A stretch of DNA of 64,000 bases from Mycobacterium sp. MBM (GTDB lineage Bacteria > Actinomycetota > Actinomycetes > Mycobacteriales > Mycobacteriaceae), in contig JAKJHY010000002.1 in the NCBI GenBank assembly GCA_021648845.1, positions 310,001 through 374,000 of the forward strand, given 5' to 3'. Under the pieces are notes generated by a model, which was not told the DNA's origin, ran no database searches, and saw only the letters and a program-made list of their open reading frames with translations. Shown here piece after piece: positions 27,971 to 35,178 of this stretch. How positions within the stretch are numbered: position 1 is the stretch's first letter; every line of letters begins with the position of its first letter. Both the position numbers and the translations under genes were made by a program.

Positions 27971-28435
27971 CTATACCGCTGCGGCGGAACGTCCGCCGTG
28001 CACCGCGATGGGCTTGATCCGGTCTCGGATCTGCGTCAGCGGGGTCATCGGATGATCGTGATCGTGCGTCGGGGTCGGGCAATGCGGCGGCACCCGAGTG
28101 TGATTCACCAGCTCGACGGGCTGGCCGTGTGGGGTGCCCAGATAAGCCAGGCGCCATTCTTCGTGTCGTTCCTCGACCAGCGAGGCGGACAGTCCGGCAT
28201 GCCGGTCGATCATCCGGCTCACAGTGGTCAGCCATTGCCGGTAGTAAGACTCGGTGACTGTTTCGTCATCGCGTCGCGGCGCGCTGCTGATCTCCCCGGA
28301 GAACTCGTCCACCCACTCGGTCCAGGTGAACAGCTTCTGTCGGGTCAGTGCCACCACGGTCGCGAAGGCTTCGACTTGCCAGGGCTCTTCGAAGGTGACT
28401 TCGGGATCTTCATCGGCGGACAGCAGTGCGTTCAC
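27971..28435 (-). CDS. Nitrile hydratase accessory protein (metal-centre activator)
   Basis: A 154-residue protein similar to the P14K/NhlE-type accessory proteins: FEEPWQVEAFATVVALTRQK near the N-terminus and SYYRQWLTTVSRMI in the middle, a motif shared with the beta subunit. It probably delivers Co(III) or swaps alpha subunits to mature the active site. The C-terminal HCPTPTHDHDH (near residues 121-131) is a plausible metal-binding stretch. GTG 28435 overlaps the preceding stop (GTGA); earlier codons belong to the upstream gene. Confidence 0.8.
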   Translation of the reverse strand: MNALLSADEDPEVTFEEPWQVEAFATVVALTRQKLFTWTEWVDEFSGEISSAPRRDDETVTESYYRQWLTTVSRMIDRHAGLSASLVEERHEEWRLAYLGTPHGQPVELVNHTRVPPHCPTPTHDHDHPMTPLTQIRDRIKPIAVHGGRSAAAV

Positions 28436-28791
28436 TTCACCTGCCCGGGATCGAGATAGCTGTCCCACAGATCGATGTAGATCCAGGAGTTGGGTGTGCC
28501 GCGCTCCCCGAACAGCTCGTGGCTGCTGAACTTGATGCTGTAGAGATGTTCGGGGTTCTCGCCCCGGCCGTGGGCCATGGTGTCGGGGTAGATGAAGAAC
28601 CCGTGATGACGGTCGACCACCCCGACGTGCAACTTGGCGTATCCGGGCAGGCGGGTGTGTCCGATGGGGCTGTGGTTACGCACTACCACGGTTTCACCGA
28701 CGGCGAAGCGTGGTTCGGCAGTGACGGGCCTGGTGAAGTCACCAGGGGTACGGATCGCGCCGAACACCTCGGCAGGAGCCAGTTTCTGCAT
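28432..28791 (-). CDS. Nitrile hydratase beta subunit, C-terminal half (separate gene)
   Basis: A 119-residue protein equal to the SH3-like C-terminal domain of nitrile hydratase beta. It carries PRFAVGETVVVRNHSPIGHT, RLPGYAKLHVGVVD, GENPEHLYSIKFSSHELFG and WIYIDLWDSYLDP, all standard beta-C motifs. It starts with ATG 28791, 1 bp after the stop of the N-half gene and in another frame. A three-subunit layout like this is known in thiocyanate hydrolase and toyocamycin nitrile hydratase. The clean stop-start junction argues against a random frameshift. Confidence 0.85.
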   Translation of the reverse strand: MQKLAPAEVFGAIRTPGDFTRPVTAEPRFAVGETVVVRNHSPIGHTRLPGYAKLHVGVVDRHHGFFIYPDTMAHGRGENPEHLYSIKFSSHELFGERGTPNSWIYIDLWDSYLDPGQVK

Positions 28792-28792
28792 G

Positions 28793-29116
28793 TCAGACGG
28801 TTTCCTTTTCTTGTAGACCCGACAACTCGGCGATCCGCTTCTCCAGTTCCTCTTTGGTGAACAAGCCGTTGGCGAAGCCGAGATTCTCCGCGGCACGCAG
28901 CCAGTGCACGTAGTAGGGAGTGCTGAGGTACTCGGCAGGATCCATGATCTCGATGGAGTGCCGGAATTCATCGAGTGGGCACAGGCCTGCGGCGAAGTAC
29001 ATGCCGATCACCGAAAAGACGTCCTTCTCCCAAGGACCGTGGAACACCACCTCGTTGTCCTCGGTCTTTACGGTGCCCATGCCGTCCTTTCCTCCGACGT
29101 CGTGGATTCCGTTCAC
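28793..29116 (-). CDS. Nitrile hydratase beta subunit, N-terminal half (separate gene)
   Basis: A 107-residue protein beginning NGIHDVGGKDGMGTV, the invariant start of nitrile hydratase beta, and continuing with PLDEFRHSIEIMDPAEYLST and YYVHWLRAAENLGFANG. It ends with a normal stop after a coiled, charged tail (LEKRIAELSGLQEKE). The start is GTG 29116, overlapping the alpha-subunit stop (GTGA). It should wrap around alpha to form the active-site channel together with the C-half product. Confidence 0.87.
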   Translation of the reverse strand: MNGIHDVGGKDGMGTVKTEDNEVVFHGPWEKDVFSVIGMYFAAGLCPLDEFRHSIEIMDPAEYLSTPYYVHWLRAAENLGFANGLFTKEELEKRIAELSGLQEKETV

Positions 29117-29739
29117 GCTGCTGCTCCTTCGGGTGCGGTGGCCAGTTTGGTGCCGATCATGGCGTCGCGGCTGACCAGCTCGGCGAGCTGCTCGATGGTG
29201 AAACCGTCCGTGCCAGAGGGTCGTTGCGGGATGACGATGTAGCGGATCTCCGCGGTACTGTCCCAGACCCGGATCTCGACGTCGTCAGGCAGTGTGGTTC
29301 CGAACTCGCCCAGCACAGCTCGGGGTTCGAACACCACTCGAGAGCGGTACTGTGGCGCCTTGTACCACGCCGGCGGCAGCCCCATGACGGCCCAGGGGTA
29401 GCACGAACACAGCGTGCAGACCACGACGTTGTGCACGTCGTCGGTGTTCTCGACGTAGATGACGTGCGCGCCCTCGAACCCGGTCATGCCGAGTTCGGCC
29501 AGGGTGGACGTGCCGTCGGCGAGCAGCTTGGCCTTGAACTCCGGTTCCGCCCAGGCTCGTGCGATCACCGCGGCGCCGTCCTTAGGGCCGATGCGGTTCT
29601 CGTAGATGTCGACCACTTCGTTGAACGAGTCGGGGTCGATGATGCCCTTCTCGACCAGCAGCGACTGCACCGCTTTGATCCGGAGCTGTGCGTATGGTGG
29701 CGGCTCGGTATAGCCGTGGCTGATCTGGATTTCTTTCAT
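29113..29739 (-). CDS. Nitrile hydratase alpha subunit, cobalt type
   Basis: A 208-residue metal-binding subunit. VVCTLCSCYPW places the claw ligands at Cys108, Cys111, Ser112 and Cys113; Thr after the first Cys marks the Co(III) type rather than the Fe type (Ser). Flanking motifs AHVIYVENTDDVHNVVV and LPPAWYKAPQYRSRVV-EPR are canonical. With the split beta it hydrates a nitrile to an amide (thiocyanate is an alternative substrate). Upstream is the amidase gene (29 bp gap); downstream the beta N-half overlaps by 4 bp. The cobalt transporter in the same operon supports the metal assignment. Confidence 0.93.
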   Translation of the reverse strand: MKEIQISHGYTEPPPYAQLRIKAVQSLLVEKGIIDPDSFNEVVDIYENRIGPKDGAAVIARAWAEPEFKAKLLADGTSTLAELGMTGFEGAHVIYVENTDDVHNVVVCTLCSCYPWAVMGLPPAWYKAPQYRSRVVFEPRAVLGEFGTTLPDDVEIRVWDSTAEIRYIVIPQRPSGTDGFTIEQLAELVSRDAMIGTKLATAPEGAAA

Positions 29740-29768
29740 CGGTGTTGGCGATCCTTTCCTCGGTTTGG

Positions 29769-31514
29769 TCAGCGGACACTGACCAAAGTGGCGTCAGCAG
29801 TGGAGAGACTGCGGTAGTGGTGGGGCAGGCGCATGGTCACCAGATCCTTTCGCCGCACCACATTCGCGTTGTACGGTCCGGTTCCGTCGCTGGTGTCGAT
29901 GGGCGCCAGCAGCACTTCATTCGCCGTCCCCGCTACTCGCTCGCGACGAGGGAATTCGAAGGTGTCGGGCCCGAAAATACCGCTGCGGCCACCGAACTCG
30001 GGCGGATTGGAGTAGGCCAGGTACACGTTGTTCTCACCGGCTCGCACCCGCATGTGATGCCAATGCAGGTGACTCGCGCCGTGGGGAATCGGATAGTTCA
30101 AGGGCACTTGTGTCCCCTGGTGCCCGTGGTGCACTGTGTCGGCGATCCGTGCGGGCACGGCGACCACGTCGCACCCGCGCAGCGCCATCACGCGACAGGA
30201 CTCCGGGAGTAGGGCGTCATCACCGTGTAGCAATGCCACGCGTCCCACCCTGATGTCGGCTTGCGTCCAGGAATCCCCTGCCGCGAAGTACTTCTCGTCG
30301 TCCCCGCTGAGATGGATCTTGCGGTGGATCGCAACGATGCCTTCTGGGCCGATGAGCACGACGCTGTTGTAGGGAGCAGCTCCGGCGTAGGCACGTTCGG
30401 CGACGCCGACCACCAGGTAGCTACCGCAGCCGGCTGCGGCATCCAACACGGGTTGCAAGACCCCTTCGGGGTCAAGGCTTTCCGGATAGTCACCGGCGGA
30501 GATGGGCGGACCGCAGACGCTCAGTTCGGGGAAGACCACCAGGTCAGCGCCCGCGGCGGCGGCCTCGCGGAACGTTTCGCAGATCTGTGCGATGTTGGCG
30601 TCGGTGTCAGCGGTGCTGTCGTGCTGGGCCACTGCGATCACCGACGCTCGGCCGGGCGGAATCGGGTTGTTGCCGTATAACGTAAAGAAGTCTCTCGGAT
30701 TCCACAGGTAGGTGTTGATCTGCAGGTCCCGGTACAACTCGGGACGGCGTCCAGCCAGTTTCCTCACTTTGGCGGCGCGCACGGCCGTGAGGTCGATCTC
30801 GGCGGTGACCACGCCGTCACCGGTGTCACGGGAGGCCAAGACCTGCGAATCCGGTGCGATGATGCATGATCCGCCGCTGAACTGAACGCCGCGTTCCAAT
30901 CCCCAGCGGTTGCTCTCCACCAGGTAGCACGCATTCTCGTAGGCCCGGCTGATCCAGTACGGCGCGGGTGTGCGCTCGGCCAGCCAGTTGCTGATGTGAC
31001 AGATCACGTCGGCGTCGTCGAGGGCCACCACCCTGGCGGTCTCCACGAAGTGGATGTCCATGCAGATCAGCAGCGCGATCCGCCCCAATGGGGTGTCGAA
31101 AACCTGGTGCCCGAGGTCCCCTGGTGCGGCCCATTTCGGTTCGGCGATGTAGCCGTGGGTCTTCCGGTGGGTACCGACGATGCCTTCGGGCCCGATCAGT
31201 ACGGCCGAGTTGTACAGGAGGCCCGATTCCCGGTCGCGTTCCGGCATGCCAATCACGATGTGGCAGTCCAGTGTTGCGGCCAGTTCGGCGAAGACACCGG
31301 TGCTCGGCCCGGGAACCGGTTCGGCCATGGCCTCCGCCTCGGCGGTGTCGAAGAAGCAATACCCGGACAGGCCCATCTCCGGTGTGGTGATGAGCTTGGC
31401 TCCCCCTGCTGCAGCCTGTCGGACGAGTTCCACCAGTCGGGCGATGTTGCCCTGCTTGTCGAACAGCAGCGGCTCGAATTGGACTGCTGAAACCCGGTAC
31501 GTCGTCTCCGACAC
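29769..31514 (-). CDS. Tandem-domain nitrilase-superfamily amidase
   Basis: A 581-residue protein with two carbon-nitrogen hydrolase domains, against about 300-350 residues for usual members. Domain 1 (about 1-275) has an intact triad: Glu46 (TPEMGLSGY), Lys118 (HRKTHGY), Cys151 (LLICMDIHF). Domain 2 (about 285-560) keeps Glu330 (FPELSVCG) and Lys399 (HRKIHLS), but the Cys position is Gly431 (ALLHGDDALLPE), so it should be inactive. It probably hydrolyses the amide made by nitrile hydratase. GTG 31514 has AAGGAG 4 nt upstream and is the first gene of the operon. Confidence 0.85.
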   Translation of the reverse strand: MSETTYRVSAVQFEPLLFDKQGNIARLVELVRQAAAGGAKLITTPEMGLSGYCFFDTAEAEAMAEPVPGPSTGVFAELAATLDCHIVIGMPERDRESGLLYNSAVLIGPEGIVGTHRKTHGYIAEPKWAAPGDLGHQVFDTPLGRIALLICMDIHFVETARVVALDDADVICHISNWLAERTPAPYWISRAYENACYLVESNRWGLERGVQFSGGSCIIAPDSQVLASRDTGDGVVTAEIDLTAVRAAKVRKLAGRRPELYRDLQINTYLWNPRDFFTLYGNNPIPPGRASVIAVAQHDSTADTDANIAQICETFREAAAAGADLVVFPELSVCGPPISAGDYPESLDPEGVLQPVLDAAAGCGSYLVVGVAERAYAGAAPYNSVVLIGPEGIVAIHRKIHLSGDDEKYFAAGDSWTQADIRVGRVALLHGDDALLPESCRVMALRGCDVVAVPARIADTVHHGHQGTQVPLNYPIPHGASHLHWHHMRVRAGENNVYLAYSNPPEFGGRSGIFGPDTFEFPRRERVAGTANEVLLAPIDTSDGTGPYNANVVRRKDLVTMRLPHHYRSLSTADATLVSVR

Positions 31515-31602
31515 GGTTCTCCTTCACAACGTCGTCGCTGCCACCGCTTCAGTTGGTGACGTCCGCAACGCTAGAAGTGCCGCGCGTCGTTTGAGTTCGA
31601 TT

Positions 31603-31629
31603 CAGGTTTCTGTTGTGTTAAAGAACCTG
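31603..31629. promoter_or_regulatory. Imperfect dyad in the amidase/nitrile hydratase promoter region
   Basis: CAGGTT (31603-31608) and AACCTG (31624-31629) form a perfect 6-bp inverted repeat, 7 of 9 if extended, with a 15-bp spacer. It lies upstream of TAGCGT (31573-31568, minus), a possible -10 for the operon. It is a candidate site for the adjacent MarR-type regulator. Confidence 0.4.
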
Positions 31630-31632
31630 ACG

Positions 31633-32133
31633 TTATGTTTCAGCAATGTTTCGTATGTGGTCTTGAACTGGTGCTTTCGCAGTCCAGAAAACATTTTCCT
31701 CAGAAACTGATTCGCTGGCGTCGAGGACTCCGAGGGTGTTCTCCACCGCCGCGTGCAGCGTCACGAGCGCGTCGCGCACCTCGGTGTCGAGGAGAGCGTC
31801 GGCCCGGTCGAGGACGTCGGCACAGTCCCGGTGCACCGCCTTGCCACGAGCGGTCAGATGGACATTGATCCGGCGTCGGTCGGCGGGATCGATGCGCCGG
31901 TAGAGCAGGTTGTTGGTCACCATCCGGTCGACCAATTTCGACAGCACCGACGGCGCCAGACCGGCACCCTTGCCGATCTTCGACATCACCGATGGCCCCC
32001 GCCCAGCCACATGATCAAGAACGCGCCACTCGTCAAGAGAGCACTCCTGGACTGCGAGCAGAGCCTCCACTCTGGCGCGCAACATACGGACGAGCTCGTC
32101 GGCCTGCAGTGCAACTTGCGATGCCGTTCCCAT
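31633..32133 (-). CDS. MarR-type regulator (NhhD-like)
   Basis: A 166-residue winged-helix protein: MSKIGKGAGLAPSVLSKLVDRM is the recognition region and RRIDPADRRRINVHLTARG is the wing. It sits between the amidase operon and the divergent AmiC-like gene. In Rhodococcus rhodochrous J1 the cobalt nitrile hydratase is controlled by the MarR-like NhhD and the AmiC-like NhhC, and this pair matches that arrangement. It probably regulates both directions; whether it activates or represses is not visible from sequence. Confidence 0.85.
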   Translation of the reverse strand: MGTASQVALQADELVRMLRARVEALLAVQECSLDEWRVLDHVAGRGPSVMSKIGKGAGLAPSVLSKLVDRMVTNNLLYRRIDPADRRRINVHLTARGKAVHRDCADVLDRADALLDTEVRDALVTLHAAVENTLGVLDASESVSEENVFWTAKAPVQDHIRNIAET

Positions 32134-32168
32134 TGCCGGGTCCCTTCGATCGGTCTACCGTGGGCGCC

Positions 32169-32240
32169 AGTGGCACACCACCGTTGGTGGCGACCCTAGT
32201 CGCCCCATGTCACATCGGACCTCATGAAAACCGTGCCACT
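32169..32240. promoter_or_regulatory. Divergent control region between MarR and AmiC-like genes
   Basis: AGTGGCAC (32169-32176) and GTGCCACT (32233-32240) are exact reverse complements, one facing each gene. Between them lie two more perfect dyads, CCACC-GTT-GGTGG (32178-32190) and GGCGAC-CCTA-GTCGCC (32189-32204). Four symmetric arms in about 70 bp is far denser than the surroundings and suggests cooperative binding by the adjacent regulator. Confidence 0.5.
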
Positions 32241-32257
32241 AGTCAAAGGTCAGCAGG

Positions 32258-33340
32258 ATGAACACATCAGCCCGCTACAACGCGTTCAGCGTTGCCGTGG
32301 TGAACCCGCTTCAGGGTCCGCTGGGAATCATCGGACCTCCCGCGCAGCTGTGCACCCAGTTGGCCGCGGAGGAGATCAATGCCGCCGGTGGCATCCTGGG
32401 CCGCGAGCTGCGGCTGGTGACTGTGGACGGCGGCCTGACGCCGGCGGTGATCGCCGCCGAGTTGGACGCGATGGTGTCCAGCGGCCAGGTTCATTCGGTG
32501 ATCGGTACCCACACCTCTGCGGTGCGGAAGGCAGTTGCGCCGGCGCTGGCTGGGCGGGTGCCCTATGTGTACACGTCGCTCTATGAGGGCGGTGAGCGCG
32601 ATCCGGGGGTCTTCGTCACCGGCGAGACTCCCGATACTCAATTGCTGCCGGCACTGACGGTCCTGGAGCAGGAGTATCGGGTTCGCGACTGGTTCGTGGT
32701 GGGCAACGACTACGTCTGGCCGCGGTCCACCGCGCGGCAGATCCAGGCGCACCTGGCCGCCGACCACCGGGCCCTGGCGGGCCAGGCGTATGTTCCGCTA
32801 GGCTGCAGCGATTTCGGCGGAGCCCTCATGCGTCTGGAGCGATCACGGGCGGCCGGCGTGGTGGTGTTGCTGGTGGGCCAGGACGCGGTCGACTTCCACC
32901 GCCAATTCGCCGAACGCGGCCTGCACCAGCAGATGGTGCGACTGAGCCCGTTGATGGACGAGAACATGCTGCTGGCCACCGGCGCGGCAGCCTCCGAGCA
33001 GTTGTACGTCGGCGCCGCCTACTTCGCGGCCCTGCCCACCCAGGGCAGTCTGGACTTCACCGCGCGCTATTCCCGTCGGTTCGGGCCTGAGGCGCCGATG
33101 GTGGGCACCATGGCCGAATCCTGTTACGAGGGGCTCCATCTTCTGGCGGCTCTGACGAAAACAGCTGGAGGTTCATCGGTTCGCGAGCTGTGCCGGGTCG
33201 CCGATGAAGTGGAGTTCGAAGGACCGCGTGGTGCGCAGCGACTCACTGCGCACCACACGTCTCAACAGAACTACCTGGCCAAGGCGTCGGGACTCGACTT
33301 CGACGTGCTCGCTTCGCTGAGCTCCGCCGCCGTCGGATAG
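32258..33340 (+). CDS. AmiC-like amide-sensing binding protein (NhhC-like)
   Basis: A 360-residue type I periplasmic-binding fold (Peripla_BP_6): VAVVNPLQGPLGIIGPPAQL, AAEEINAAGGILGRELRLV and VHSVIGTHTSAVRKAVAPAL resemble AmiC of Pseudomonas. There is no signal peptide or lipobox, so it works in the cytoplasm as AmiC does, not as a transport binding protein. It is expected to bind the amide product and modulate a partner regulator, here the MarR protein divergent to it. No AmiR/antiterminator gene is present. Start ATG 32258 has AAAGG about 9 nt upstream. Confidence 0.82.
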   Translation: MNTSARYNAFSVAVVNPLQGPLGIIGPPAQLCTQLAAEEINAAGGILGRELRLVTVDGGLTPAVIAAELDAMVSSGQVHSVIGTHTSAVRKAVAPALAGRVPYVYTSLYEGGERDPGVFVTGETPDTQLLPALTVLEQEYRVRDWFVVGNDYVWPRSTARQIQAHLAADHRALAGQAYVPLGCSDFGGALMRLERSRAAGVVVLLVGQDAVDFHRQFAERGLHQQMVRLSPLMDENMLLATGAAASEQLYVGAAYFAALPTQGSLDFTARYSRRFGPEAPMVGTMAESCYEGLHLLAALTKTAGGSSVRELCRVADEVEFEGPRGAQRLTAHHTSQQNYLAKASGLDFDVLASLSSAAVG

Positions 33341-33354
33341 GCGATGCACCCGGA

Positions 33355-33578
33355 CGGGCCCCGGCCCGGAGAATACGACATACGTGTAGGTGTGCACCCC
33401 GGCAGTGTCGGCGTAGTCACCGCTGCACGCGCCCCAGCTGTCCTCTTTCACACGCCAGGTCAATCCCGGTGACATCGAGGCGATTTGGGCGGGCCACCCC
33501 TCGATGGCCGCCCGGTACTGCTGTCGCGCCTCTTCGAATGAGGGCTTGGTGCGCAGCTCTGCTTCCGCATCGCTGGTC
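33355..33578 (-). pseudogene. LppV-like lipoprotein remnant
   Basis: The minus strand encodes SDAEAELRTKPSFEEARQQY, RAAIEGWPAQIASMSPGLTW, KEDSWGACSGDYAD and VHTYTYVVFSGP, the central part of a family of mycobacterial lipoproteins such as LppV. The signal peptide and lipobox are missing on one side, where the SPW gene stop lies at 33599. The C-terminal half is missing on the other, where the acquired cluster starts (AmiC-like stop at 33340). It marks the edge of the insertion. Confidence 0.65.
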
Positions 33579-33598
33579 CTCGCTGCGCCATCGCCGCC

Positions 33599-34357
33599 TC
33601 AGCGAAACTGTGCCCGGTACCGCTCAGCCGAATCCGCACGGACCGCCGTCGCGAAGTCCATCCGCTCATCCTTGAGGTAGCCCGCCACGCCGAGCGCCGT
33701 GGCCAGCGCGCCGGCCACCCAGGCCGGCCACGCGATGCTGGTTCCCGCATATCCAGCCACCCACGGCGACAGGAACATTGCGAACCCCACGGTGGACAGC
33801 GTCAGGAAATCGTGGGTCGGCTCCGACGCCAGCAGCGACCACACGGCCACCACGGCGATCAAGGCGCCGAACCCGATGGTGACGGCGGTGCCGGCCGGTG
33901 CCGAATGGACCGCGACGCCCGCCACGATGCTGGCGAAACCCACGACCAGCGCCGACCGCCCGATCCACAGGCTCCAGCCGTTGCGCAGGTGCTGGCTGTC
34001 ACCCCACTCGCTCATCACGTCCTGGGACTCGGCCTTGTCGCGTGTCCAGCCGATGCCACCGAGGGTGAGGGCAAGCGCCCCGGCCACCCAGCATGTCCAG
34101 GCGGCACCCGGGTCGTAGTTGTAGCCGCTGGTCATGAACGGCATGACGAACATGGCCAGTCCGACCACCACCAGGCCCCAATGATCGGGGGTCCGGTTGC
34201 GGGCGAGCACCGACAGGGCGCCGAAGAAGGCGATGAATGCTGCGAACCCAAATGCGAGTCCGCGCCCGGCCAGCGTCGAGCTGACCGCGAATGCCGACAC
34301 CGCGGCGACCACACCGATGACTACTGCGCTCCAGCCGATCAACAATTTCGCGTTCAT
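33599..34357 (-). CDS. SPW-repeat membrane protein
   Basis: A 252-residue protein of eight hydrophobic segments in two similar halves. The second half carries the SPW motif STVGFAMFLSPWVAGYAGTS; the first has the degenerate VVVGLAMFVMPFMTSGYNYD. SPW proteins are widespread in actinobacteria with no settled function. A charged loop (RDKAESQDVMSEWGDSQHLR) separates the halves. The start is ATG 34357. Confidence 0.8.
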   Translation of the reverse strand: MNAKLLIGWSAVVIGVVAAVSAFAVSSTLAGRGLAFGFAAFIAFFGALSVLARNRTPDHWGLVVVGLAMFVMPFMTSGYNYDPGAAWTCWVAGALALTLGGIGWTRDKAESQDVMSEWGDSQHLRNGWSLWIGRSALVVGFASIVAGVAVHSAPAGTAVTIGFGALIAVVAVWSLLASEPTHDFLTLSTVGFAMFLSPWVAGYAGTSIAWPAWVAGALATALGVAGYLKDERMDFATAVRADSAERYRAQFR

Positions 34358-34428
34358 ACCTGGTAATCAACGCTGATACCGCCTGGACCTCTAGGGTCTT
34401 TGGGCCATAGTTCGACCGGCATCCGGCG

Positions 34429-35160
34429 CTACAGCGCCTCCCCCACCCGCCCCGCGGTCAGCGGTGTCACCACCGTGTTGCCTTGGTCGCCGCACTCGTC
34501 GGTGTCGACCACCGTGGTGAGCTCGCCGGTGAACGTGCCGTCCGGGCGCGGGGTGAAACCCAGTGTCACCGTCGTCCACGACTGCCCGGCGACGGATCCG
34601 TCGTCGTAGGTGCAGGTCGACTTCACCCGTGCCGGAGCGATGTCCTGCCAGGTGCCGTTGACGAGCTGGAATTTGAGCGTGCGGGCTCCGGGCAGCCGCG
34701 CCCGGTCTGCGCTCAGCACTTCGCCGGTGGCGATGCAGTCGGTGTCGGTGCAGGCCGAGGTCAACGTCAGCCAGTCCTGGGCCGGGCCGCCCGCGCCCGC
34801 ACCCCAGTCGGTGCTGCCCTCCACCTCGCGATAGGTGGCCTGATCCCAGTGGTACTGCACGCGGTACAGGCCGTCGAGCAGGTCGGGCCTGGCCGCGGGC
34901 GCGGGCGCCGGCTCGTCGCCGCGCAGAGACCACACCGCAACCCCCGCGGCGGCGGCGATCACCACCATTGCCGCACCCACCGCCATCGCGGTGATCCGGC
35001 CCGGAGTGAAGCGCGGCTCCGGCTCTAGGTCGCGGACGGGGTCGAATGCCCACGCGTGCGCGGCCTGGGTGTCGGCACTCGCGACGCCGGCCAGCTCGGT
35101 GGGCGCAGCGGCGTCGGCCAGGTAACCGGTCGGCTCCTCGCTCTCCGGGCGCTGCTGCAT
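34429..35160 (-). CDS. Single-pass membrane protein with extracytoplasmic domain
   Basis: A 243-residue protein. About 60 cytoplasmic residues precede one transmembrane helix (ITAMAVGAAMVVIAAAAGVAVW, of which residues 62-81 are most hydrophobic), then an outside domain with LDGLYRVQYHWDQATYRE, ACTDTDCIATG and TCTYDDGSVAG, holding four Cys. Similar outside domains occur in mycobacterial membrane proteins and some Ser/Thr kinases, but no kinase domain is present. Start ATG 35160 was chosen; an upstream codon at 35178 would add six residues. Function unknown. Confidence 0.65.
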   Translation of the reverse strand: MQQRPESEEPTGYLADAAAPTELAGVASADTQAAHAWAFDPVRDLEPEPRFTPGRITAMAVGAAMVVIAAAAGVAVWSLRGDEPAPAPAARPDLLDGLYRVQYHWDQATYREVEGSTDWGAGAGGPAQDWLTLTSACTDTDCIATGEVLSADRARLPGARTLKFQLVNGTWQDIAPARVKSTCTYDDGSVAGQSWTTVTLGFTPRPDGTFTGELTTVVDTDECGDQGNTVVTPLTAGRVGEAL

Positions 35161-35178
35161 AGCCCGGACACTAGCCAA

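Noticed and set aside
28789..28795. Reading the beta-N/beta-C junction as a frameshift error in one beta gene
   Set aside because: The TGA-C-ATG junction is clean, each half starts and ends at a domain boundary, and three-subunit relatives are known; kept only as a way to refute the split-gene finding.
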